Assembly: GCF_000373485.1 (NCBI RefSeq)
Contig: NZ_KB891576.1
Coordinates: 248,001-312,000 of the forward strand
Direction of reading: 5' to 3'
Origin: Dasania marina DSM 21967
GTDB taxonomy: Bacteria; Pseudomonadota; Gammaproteobacteria; Pseudomonadales; Dasaniaceae
DNA length: 64,000 nt
Part shown: positions 57,241 through 64,000 of the stretch, piece by piece
How the letters are laid out: each line of letters opens with the position of its first letter
Position numbering within the stretch: the stretch's first letter is position 1
Notes under the pieces: generated by a model
The model's database searches: none
What the model saw: the letters and a program-made list of their open reading frames with translations, nothing else
Told to the model about the DNA's origin: nothing
Program-made: the position numbers and the translations under genes

Positions 57241-58410
57241 ATGTTAGGCGCACAAGCAGCAGCAACAAACAACCCAGCACCCATCAGTGTGGAACAAGCA
57301 ACCACAGCTAAAGCGGATACCAACACATTGCATCAATGTGTGACTGACAACTATCAACGCCCCACCCTATTGTTAGAAGAGCGCCTATTGCGCGCCAAAG
57401 CCCGTAGGTTTATGGCTGCCATGCCTAGGGTACAGCCGCACTTTGCGGTGAAATGTAACCCTATTGCTGAAATTTTATCCATCTTTCACGACGAAGGTGT
57501 GCGCTTTGAAATCGCCTCTAAGAAAGAGCTAGAGCAGTTGATTGAAATAGGCGTAAATCCCAAAGAAGCGTTTTACAGCAACCCCATTAAATCACCCGAA
57601 CACCTACAATTTGCCGTAGACAACGGCGTAGAGTGGTATGTGGTGGACTGCATAGACGAACTTAATAAAGTTTACCAAGCCAAGCCCGATGCCAAATTTT
57701 ATCTGCGTCTGCACACTTCCAATGAAGGCTCTACCTTTGAGCTGTCTAGTAAGTTTGGCGCCACCGGCAGCGATGTTAGCGAAATCATTCAAACGGCTGC
57801 CGCCCTCAAAGCCGACTTGGCAGGTGTGACTTTTCACGCCGGTTCACAGTGCCTCAACGTACAAAACTGGGTGATAGGCATACGCGCTGCCCGAGCCGCT
57901 TTTGATGAAATGCTAGCAGCTGGCTTAAAGCCCCGCCTATTAAATTTAGGTGGTGGCTACCCGGTGGAGTTAGCTAAACCTGTGCCCAGCATAGAAGAGA
58001 TTGGCGTTGCGGTTAACGCCGAATTAGCGGCCTTCCCTGATGACGTACACGTTATCGCCGAACCCGGCCGCTTTTTAGTGGCCGACAGCGGCCATTTTAT
58101 CTGCCGCGTAGCCGGTACCGCCACCCGTGGCGGCCAGCGCTGGCTGTATTTGGACACCGGTTTTTACGGCGGCTTAATGGAGTTTGATGATTTGCCTTAC
58201 TGCCTAAAAACAGATCGTGAAGGCGAATTGATCAATTGGCGCCTAGCTGGCCCAACCTGTGACTCTATAGACACATTTGCCCTAGGCTACGATCTACCCG
58301 CTGATTTACAGGCTGATGATTTTGTTTACATAACGTCAGGTGGTGCCTACACCAACTCTACTGCCAGTAACTTTAATGGTTTTGATCTGCCCGACATCAA
58401 AATCATCTAA
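57241..58410 (+). CDS. Type III PLP-dependent decarboxylase (ornithine/lysine decarboxylase, eukaryotic-like fold)
   Basis: A 389-residue alanine-racemase-fold decarboxylase. PLP-binding Lys71 lies in HFAVKCNPIAE, then GVTFHAGSQC, the phosphate-binding LLNLGGGYP, AEPGRFLV and the substrate Cys340 in GPTCDSID. AAGGA stands 7 bases before the ATG. The first about 35 residues are Ala/Thr-rich and unlike the family core. Expected reaction: ornithine to putrescine and CO2, the entry to polyamines. Lysine or diaminopimelate-type substrates cannot be excluded. A strong terminator follows. Confidence 0.9.
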   Translation: MLGAQAAATNNPAPISVEQATTAKADTNTLHQCVTDNYQRPTLLLEERLLRAKARRFMAAMPRVQPHFAVKCNPIAEILSIFHDEGVRFEIASKKELEQLIEIGVNPKEAFYSNPIKSPEHLQFAVDNGVEWYVVDCIDELNKVYQAKPDAKFYLRLHTSNEGSTFELSSKFGATGSDVSEIIQTAAALKADLAGVTFHAGSQCLNVQNWVIGIRAARAAFDEMLAAGLKPRLLNLGGGYPVELAKPVPSIEEIGVAVNAELAAFPDDVHVIAEPGRFLVADSGHFICRVAGTATRGGQRWLYLDTGFYGGLMEFDDLPYCLKTDREGELINWRLAGPTCDSIDTFALGYDLPADLQADDFVYITSGGAYTNSTASNFNGFDLPDIKII

Positions 58411-58445
58411 CCGCGTTTCATAGTCGGACTCACGTCCTAATCTTT

Positions 58446-58470
58446 GCCCCTCTTTTAGAGGGGCTTTTTT
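58446..58470 (+). terminator. Rho-independent terminator after decarboxylase
   Basis: GCCCCTCT (58446-58453) pairs with AGAGGGGC (58457-58464), loop TTT, then TTTTTT. It is 36 bp past the stop. Confidence 0.92.
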
Positions 58471-58561
58471 ATAATTATCATGTTTCGCTCAGACCTGAGC
58501 GGACACTCCAACCTGTGTGGTCTAGTGAAGTACAATAGTAAAAATTTATTTTTATATTAAA

Positions 58562-59524
58562 TCAAACCGACACAACACAATTACGTTGTAACACCTTAAC
58601 CCGTAATAATGCATCAACCAGCTCGGTCATCGGTGCCTTTAGCTGGTGTAGTTGGCAACGTTGTAAGACAGCGCCACTGATTGCATCCAACTCCAGCTCG
58701 CGACCTTTTTCAAGATCAACCAGCATCGAGGTTTTTATTGGATCGAAGTTGCTTATCAATGTAAACATATCATCTATATCAGCCTTGCTGAGTTCAACGC
58801 CATCACATTGGGCGGCCATTGCCGTTTCCTCCATAAGCGTGTAAATAGTGCGTCCTAAAATAGGGTTAGCAGTCAGGCTGCGGGTATCAAGCCCGGTAAC
58901 TGCCGACAAAGGATTCACGCCGTTGTTAATCAATAGCTTCCGCCACAGTTCTTGCTGTATATCATCACTCTGTTGGACATCAATACCCGCCTTGATGAAC
59001 AGCATTCTCCATTGCTCTACCAGTGCCGTATTGATGCTGCTTTCAATAGCATTGGGCCAAGCACCAAAAATAACTTGCGCGACACCTTGAGCATATACAA
59101 CACCCGGTTGTTGTATATGGACACCAATACGTATTGCAAGGCCCCCTAATGTTCGTGGCTTACCGACAACGGAAGCAATAACCGCCTCGTTATCAACACC
59201 GTTTTGCAATGAGAGTACAGGGCAACTACCTTGCACTAACCAATACCTTATATCACTTAAAAACCTTTCTGAATCTATACTTTTTAAACAGAGTACAATC
59301 AAATCAAAGTACGCACAGTAATGATCGGCTAATAATTGACGCAGAGATAGCGCCACAACCGGCTCATTGAAGTTAAAGCTTTCATGTTTGACGGTTAAAC
59401 CATACTTCTGCATTGCCTGTAGGTGACAGCCTCGCGCGACATAAGTGAGTTGATGTCCGGCCCTTTGCAACTTGGCACCATAATAACAACCGATACCACC
59501 AACCCCTAAAATGAGTATCTTCAT
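58562..59524 (-). CDS. panE: Ketopantoate reductase family (2-dehydropantoate 2-reductase)
   Basis: A 320-residue NADPH-dependent reductase from the ATG at 59524 (MKILILGVGGIGCYYGAKL), with AAGGTG 6 bases before it; a longer frame to 59563 adds a non-family leader. The Rossmann motif GVGGIG is at the N-terminus. The catalytic Lys lies in ELWRKLLINNGVNPLSAVTG and the C-terminal helical domain has KGRELELDAISGAV. Strict PanE would make pantoate for coenzyme A, but ApbA/PanE paralogs act on other 2-keto acids. It is 99 bp downstream of the DUF1329 gene, likely last in the RND operon. Confidence 0.85.
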   Translation of the reverse strand: MKILILGVGGIGCYYGAKLQRAGHQLTYVARGCHLQAMQKYGLTVKHESFNFNEPVVALSLRQLLADHYCAYFDLIVLCLKSIDSERFLSDIRYWLVQGSCPVLSLQNGVDNEAVIASVVGKPRTLGGLAIRIGVHIQQPGVVYAQGVAQVIFGAWPNAIESSINTALVEQWRMLFIKAGIDVQQSDDIQQELWRKLLINNGVNPLSAVTGLDTRSLTANPILGRTIYTLMEETAMAAQCDGVELSKADIDDMFTLISNFDPIKTSMLVDLEKGRELELDAISGAVLQRCQLHQLKAPMTELVDALLRVKVLQRNCVVSV

Positions 59525-59622
59525 CGACCACACCTTATGCGCATAAAAAATAGTTATAAACAAAAAAGCCTAGGTAAACCTAGGCGATGTATTGCAATAG
59601 AACAGCGCTTTGCTAGCTAGAG

Positions 59623-60939
59623 TTAGCTGCCTGATGCTCGCAGATTTTGCACAGTCATTTTACTAGTAGGTGTTAATTCAGGATCTACAATTCCTTTGAA
59701 TTGACCGGTAGTACAATGATCAGCTTGAATATCAATCATGGAAAAAGCGTCATCAATCGCCACACCAGTGCCTTTATTTTTTGGCAGGTGATGATCTGGA
59801 TGGGCTTGTCCAATTAACCAACTCTTCCACATATCACCTTTGCGATCATAGGTAATATTACGTGGAATAGTAAATGTTTGAGCATCGATATAATGTTCGC
59901 GCTTACTGACCGGATGATCGGGGTCGATCGGGTCAGACTCAAGCACATAGACTTTACGTAACTGCCAAGTAACATTAGGAAAACAGCCTCCCTTTCCGCC
60001 AAAAGCAACTACTTGATAGCCGTCATCATCCTGGTGAGTTTCGCTATCCAAGGTCAGCTCATTGTGGTTAAACATGGGTAACAATAATGTTTTAGTACCT
60101 TTGTAAGCCCACGACATATCACTGATACGACCGTTATAACCTTCAAAATCCTCAATCATGATATCTGAACCTAAAAAGGCATCAGTCACCTGGCCTGTAG
60201 ACAAGCGACGAACGCGACGCTGAAAGCCCAAGTACAGATAAGCATTATCGCGCTTTAAATCGTCTTCGAAGCGCTGAATCAATAGCTGGGTATTTTTAAT
60301 ATCAAAAGGCTCAAGCACTTGTACATAAATACCCCGAAATAAACCAGAAGGATTGGGAGTTATTGCTGGAAAAGGTTCTTGTTGGGTACGATGTGTATAG
60401 TTTAGAAAGTGAAAATTAAACTTAACCGTACGCTCAACCTTACCGCTATTCATATCGCGATACTTCCAGTAAAACGGCTGTATGGCAGCGGAATCACCCC
60501 AGTTATAACCATTTTTAAAATTCCAGGCTAATTTCTCTCCGGCCCTAGGGTCATCCAATGACGGTTCTTGTGGAAACGGCCTGCCGGCTTTCGAACCTTC
60601 TATTTGCCCAGGGTTTTCACCCAGCTTTGTACTACCAGAAAATTTTCGAGTGGCTTCAACATAAGAGTCATGCAAAGCAAAGTTGGTAGTTTTACCAACA
60701 TGAATCTCGGTATCGCCATTTTTAACAAAAAGATAGGTAGCCGGATCCAGATAATCTTTCACAGAATCAACATTTTCTGCATTAATGACCATACCGACTT
60801 TAATTCCTGAGGCAGTTGGGCTGCCTTTAGCATAAGGATAAAAAGAGTTATTAATAATACCCTCATTAACAGGAGCTGCATGGGCGGCCATGATAGCCGC
60901 AGCGCCAATCAATAGCGAATATAGTATTTTCTTAAACAT
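59623..60939 (-). CDS. DUF1329 periplasmic protein (LolB-like fold family)
   Basis: A 438-residue exported protein with a signal peptide ending AAHAA (about residue 21). The rest matches DUF1329: SMAFKG-like SWAYKGTKTLLLPMFNHN, VYVLESDPIDPDHPVSKREH, YIDAQTFTIPRNITYDRKGD. Proteins of this family are predicted to share the LolA/LolB lipid-binding fold and are usually beside DUF1302 and an RND transporter, as here (22 bp after DUF1302). A periplasmic lipid-carrier role is inferred. Confidence 0.85.
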   Translation of the reverse strand: MFKKILYSLLIGAAAIMAAHAAPVNEGIINNSFYPYAKGSPTASGIKVGMVINAENVDSVKDYLDPATYLFVKNGDTEIHVGKTTNFALHDSYVEATRKFSGSTKLGENPGQIEGSKAGRPFPQEPSLDDPRAGEKLAWNFKNGYNWGDSAAIQPFYWKYRDMNSGKVERTVKFNFHFLNYTHRTQQEPFPAITPNPSGLFRGIYVQVLEPFDIKNTQLLIQRFEDDLKRDNAYLYLGFQRRVRRLSTGQVTDAFLGSDIMIEDFEGYNGRISDMSWAYKGTKTLLLPMFNHNELTLDSETHQDDDGYQVVAFGGKGGCFPNVTWQLRKVYVLESDPIDPDHPVSKREHYIDAQTFTIPRNITYDRKGDMWKSWLIGQAHPDHHLPKNKGTGVAIDDAFSMIDIQADHCTTGQFKGIVDPELTPTSKMTVQNLRASGS

Positions 60940-60960
60940 AATATATACCTTTTATTTTAG

Positions 60961-62631
60961 TTAAAAGCTGTAACGAATAGTCAATTGAAGTTCATCTTCA
61001 TTATTAGCTACACCAATAGGGCCATTAGTAAAACGCGCTAGCGGTTCAAAAGTTTCAGTTCCTGCTACTGACCAGCCAAACTCTTCTTCACCACCGGTTT
61101 TAATATTTAGCGCCAGATTGAACGTCCAATGGTTATCTGGAATCCAAGAAATACTAGGTGAAACAACTGATGACTTAGCGGCAAAATCATGAGCCATAAG
61201 TAATTGTGGGCTTAAACGGTTATTCTTATAAAAACCTTTGAAAAGAAAAGTGGCAATCCAGTTATCTTCGTCATTTGGCATATCTATTTCATGATCTAGA
61301 ATATGCTCACCAAACACTTGTGCAGAGATTAAAAAAGCACTATTAGTCTGTAAAAAAGGAAGTACCAGATTCTTATCATAACCAATAACGTAACGCACCA
61401 TATCGGTTTCTTTATGGCCGTCAGTATCACGAGGCATTTCTTCACCTTCACTGTACGCTAACTCTATTCTCCAGGTTGCATCCATATCCATAGAGTAGTA
61501 ATCGACAGCGCCACCCAATAATGTCACTCGAGGGAAAACAATATCAAAAACGCCATCGGGAGCTGGTAAACCAGCAGCAGCTAAACCAGCAACAGGATGG
61601 GGGCGAAAATGCAAAGAAGGTAATTGCTGACGATAATGTAAAGCGTTAACAGAAAAAGTTGCATCGCCGTAAACACCTTCCCATTTCATACCAAACTGGG
61701 TATTCCCCAGACTCCAATTGGGCTCCTCAACATCATGAATAATAGGTACATTACTCGTGTAGGGAGCACCCAAATCTGCAAGATTTATATAAGAGCTAAA
61801 GAAGCATCCAGCATCGAGAATTCGATAACTTTGACCACAGGTACCTAAATTGCTGGGGCGGAATTTATCAACATTCCATACAAGGGATAAATTGGAATCA
61901 TCAAAAGTTTGAGACGCGCCCATACGCCATTCGGCTTTTATCATCCATTGTGGAATACGAATATCTTCCAATTCATCGTAAATATTGTGGCGCGAATAAT
62001 CGACTGGATTAATCACATCTAGAACTCGGAATAGGTCAGTTTTACCCCACACCACTTGCTGTTTACCTACATTTAACGATAACACATCGCCATTGCCTAA
62101 ATATTTATCGGCACGTATATACAATTCGCGAACGAAATCTAGCTGGTCATTAAATTCCGGAAATTTTGCATCGCTCTCTTTTTCGTCCATATAACCATTA
62201 AGGTTATGACAAAGTAGAGGATCATTATCACAGGGAAAAGGCACACCTGCTGACAACAGTGTGGTGTTAGGGCCGGGAATTATCGTAGTAGCAGCACCAC
62301 GAGAGTGCCAGTTTTGACCTAGATAATCTTCTGCAGCATCTTTGCCAAACTCATCATCGTTCAGGTCATAAACGCCGTCATAAGTACCACGCAATGTACC
62401 ATGTATGCTAACATTGCTCCAAGAGTCGGAGCTCAATGACTTGCTAAACTCCGCCTGTACCGTATTACGAAATTTAGACAGCCCCACATTATCTCGATAG
62501 TAACTGGCATTTTCGATAAATCCGGCCCACTGAATATCTTCGGAAAATGCCGTGACGCTAGAACCAAAAATAAGTCCGATCGCCCCCCCCTTGAAAATTA
62601 ATTTACGATAATCAAAAATTGATTTAAACAT
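60961..62631 (-). CDS. DUF1302 outer-membrane barrel-like protein
   Basis: An exported protein of about 556 residues. The ATG at 62631 (MFKSIFDYRK) is preferred since GGGG stands 6 bases upstream; the ATG at 62637 touches that ribosome site. The signal peptide ends near FSEDIQW. The rest is rich in aromatic beta-strands (VLSLNVGKQQVVWGKTDLFR, WMIKAEWRMGA) and ends LQLTIRYSF, typical of BAM-assembled barrels. A run of eight G on the coding strand (62583-62590) lies in the signal-peptide codons. It is 40 bp downstream of the RND gene. Confidence 0.87.
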   Translation of the reverse strand: MFKSIFDYRKLIFKGGAIGLIFGSSVTAFSEDIQWAGFIENASYYRDNVGLSKFRNTVQAEFSKSLSSDSWSNVSIHGTLRGTYDGVYDLNDDEFGKDAAEDYLGQNWHSRGAATTIIPGPNTTLLSAGVPFPCDNDPLLCHNLNGYMDEKESDAKFPEFNDQLDFVRELYIRADKYLGNGDVLSLNVGKQQVVWGKTDLFRVLDVINPVDYSRHNIYDELEDIRIPQWMIKAEWRMGASQTFDDSNLSLVWNVDKFRPSNLGTCGQSYRILDAGCFFSSYINLADLGAPYTSNVPIIHDVEEPNWSLGNTQFGMKWEGVYGDATFSVNALHYRQQLPSLHFRPHPVAGLAAAGLPAPDGVFDIVFPRVTLLGGAVDYYSMDMDATWRIELAYSEGEEMPRDTDGHKETDMVRYVIGYDKNLVLPFLQTNSAFLISAQVFGEHILDHEIDMPNDEDNWIATFLFKGFYKNNRLSPQLLMAHDFAAKSSVVSPSISWIPDNHWTFNLALNIKTGGEEEFGWSVAGTETFEPLARFTNGPIGVANNEDELQLTIRYSF

Positions 62632-62677
62632 TTTCATCCCCTTTATTGTTATAGTAAAAAGCTAGCTTAAGGCTGAC

Positions 62678-64000
62678 TCAGACATGAATAACTCCGTCTT
62701 CGTCGGCATAGGCTTCGCAAATAAACTTCGGTTTAAATACCAGTATCCAGCTGGGCACCAGCAACATTGCTGCGGCGGCGTTTAATAACACCATCACAGT
62801 TAACAACAACGCAGCATCAGCTTGAAAACGCAGATCAGACAACACTACCCACATAACAATTCCGGCAATTAAAGTAATTGCCGTAAAGCTAATAGCCAAC
62901 CCCGTGGTACTAATTGCTCGTTTTACTGCCTGATTTATTTCCTTCAAGTCAACCATTTCAGCGCGTATTCTATCCATCATATAAATTGAATAATCAATGC
63001 CAACGCCAACACCAACAGCGATAATAGGCACAGTGTTAATATTGATACCCATACCAGAGGCTCCCATATAGGCGTAAGTCAAAGTCGTAGCAAATAACAT
63101 TGCCATAAACATCATGCTACCTGCTGCCAGCGACTGATAAAAAAACATTACCAACACAAATATTAAAATAAACACCAACGGCAGAACCCAAAGATTTGTT
63201 TCATAAGCGGCTTCATTCATGGCAGCCGTGACCCCGATAGTGCCGCCAGCTAAACGAAATTTCAGCCCTGCTACTCTGTCGACATTATTATTAATCCATT
63301 GCTTGGCGGTATAAATTGCACGACGAATGGTTTCACCTTGGTGATCTTTGTAATAAAACACTAGGTTTGCCAACCGCTCATCGGTATCGACAAACTCATT
63401 TAGTGCGCCGGGGATTGGACTAGACATCATGTAGGTGAACATCAGCCCTCCCACATATACAGGATCGTTGGGTATTTGCATCCAGCGAGGATCATCATTA
63501 TGTAACAAACGGTTGACCTGTTTGATTAAGTCCGGAATACCCTTAGCGCCTCCCACCTCGGGATCAAGCATCATATGCTTTTCCAAATCGCTTAACGCGG
63601 CGAGTACCTTCGGATTTTTAATACCTCCTTTCTTTTCAGTTTCAGCAACAATATAAAGCTCTTCAGAGCCAGGAAAGCTATCATTTATCGATTTTGAAGA
63701 TAGGTTGTAATCGTGATTTTGATACAAAATAGGAGAGCCAGATTCAGATTCGCCTATTACAACTGTCGAAGCAAAGTACCCACCTATTAATAAGAAACTT
63801 AAAGCAATATACAGAGCACGCTTGGCAGCAGTTTTACTGCTAATCAGCTCAGCACAGAAAAAACCTACATTGCGAAATATATTTGGTTTTATGGTGACAT
63901 TATTGGGCTTGGGTAATAGTGATAGTAGCAAAGGGACAGCCAGTAACACCGTCACGATCATGCATAGCGCCCATAGCGAGGCGTAATGGGCCAGTTTGGT
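62678..64000 (-). CDS. RND/MMPL-family transporter, N-terminal part beyond window edge
   Basis: The frame has no stop up to base 64000, giving at least 440 residues of the C-terminal half; the visible ATG at 63961 is internal. The visible part holds a loop-length extracytoplasmic domain (GSPILYQNHDYNLSSKSIND onward) and a second membrane bundle, including IIAVGVGVGIDYSIYMMDRI, the conserved acidic membrane motif of RND/MMPL pumps. No membrane-fusion partner is near; DUF1302 and DUF1329 follow. This set recurs in proteobacteria and suggests lipid or hydrophobe export across the envelope, not classical drug efflux. Confidence 0.88.
   Translation of the reverse strand, partial: TKLAHYASLWALCMIVTVLLAVPLLLSLLPKPNNVTIKPNIFRNVGFFCAELISSKTAAKRALYIALSFLLIGGYFASTVVIGESESGSPILYQNHDYNLSSKSINDSFPGSEELYIVAETEKKGGIKNPKVLAALSDLEKHMMLDPEVGGAKGIPDLIKQVNRLLHNDDPRWMQIPNDPVYVGGLMFTYMMSSPIPGALNEFVDTDERLANLVFYYKDHQGETIRRAIYTAKQWINNNVDRVAGLKFRLAGGTIGVTAAMNEAAYETNLWVLPLVFILIFVLVMFFYQSLAAGSMMFMAMLFATTLTYAYMGASGMGININTVPIIAVGVGVGIDYSIYMMDRIRAEMVDLKEINQAVKRAISTTGLAISFTAITLIAGIVMWVVLSDLRFQADAALLLTVMVLLNAAAAMLLVPSWILVFKPKFICEAYADEDGVIHV

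Overview
The window looks like chromosomal DNA of a free-living, heterotrophic, probably marine Gammaproteobacterium. The assignment is inferred from gene content only: four TonB-dependent receptors, a VolA-like surface lipase, a full fatty-acid beta-oxidation operon, a DUF1302/DUF1329/RND envelope cluster, YbhP/ClsB-like lipid genes, PpiC close to the enteric form, and roughly 45-50% G+C. A Cellvibrionales/Spongiibacteraceae-type organism would fit, but no rRNA or marker gene is present to prove it. I see no prophage, insertion sequence, CRISPR array, tRNA or rRNA. The genes look intact; only the two at the window edges are cut.

Layout. 1-3928 (minus): a TonB receptor followed by a surface-type lipoprotein (cut by the left edge). 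4200-7095 (plus): quinone oxidoreductase, cardiolipin synthase and an EEP-family phosphodiesterase. 7106-9244 (minus): a fusion of a DedA/TVP38 membrane domain with a mercuric-reductase-like flavoprotein. 9403-19927 (minus): PpiC, a VolA/Pla-1-type lipase lipoprotein, a second TonB receptor, then FadA, FadB and an acyl-CoA dehydrogenase, which together suggest lipid scavenging plus beta-oxidation. 20196-22678: an AraC regulator divergent from a thiolase. 22679-23323 holds no convincing gene but has two large inverted-repeat structures. 23324-31939 (minus): a YjiH-type membrane protein, a TonB receptor and a complete FecI/FecR/FecA-type signalling set. 32177-34804: an AruI-like ThDP decarboxylase convergent with a LysR regulator. 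34900-38614: two surface lipoproteins (alpha/beta hydrolase and GLUG-repeat protein). 38869-41296: a NarL-type response regulator convergent with a hybrid histidine kinase.

42235-47668 is the most distinctive metabolic block: a LysR regulator divergent from a BauA-like beta-alanine:pyruvate transaminase, then an acylating (CoA-dependent) aldehyde dehydrogenase of the sulfoacetaldehyde/malonate-semialdehyde type and a malonyl-CoA decarboxylase. Read together they propose beta-alanine to malonate semialdehyde to malonyl-CoA to acetyl-CoA, instead of the usual one-step oxidative decarboxylation.

47914-50778 is a MASE1/CHASE hybrid sensor kinase. 50816-54744 is an amidohydrolase plus COG0523 metallochaperone operon divergent from an AraC regulator with a 21-bp-period direct repeat in the promoter. 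54768-58410 holds an MFS transporter, an SSAT-like acetyltransferase, an Lrp regulator and an ornithine-decarboxylase-type enzyme. 58562-64000 (minus) is an RND (cut by the right edge), DUF1302, DUF1329 and ketopantoate-reductase-like operon that may form a trans-envelope lipid path.

Small-scale structure not explained by genes includes a tandem REP-like repeat forming the C-terminus of an AraC protein, a matched pair of alternative-hairpin elements flanking the GLUG gene, two homopolymer tracts (9 C, 8 G) inside outer-membrane protein genes, and several long palindromes in promoters.
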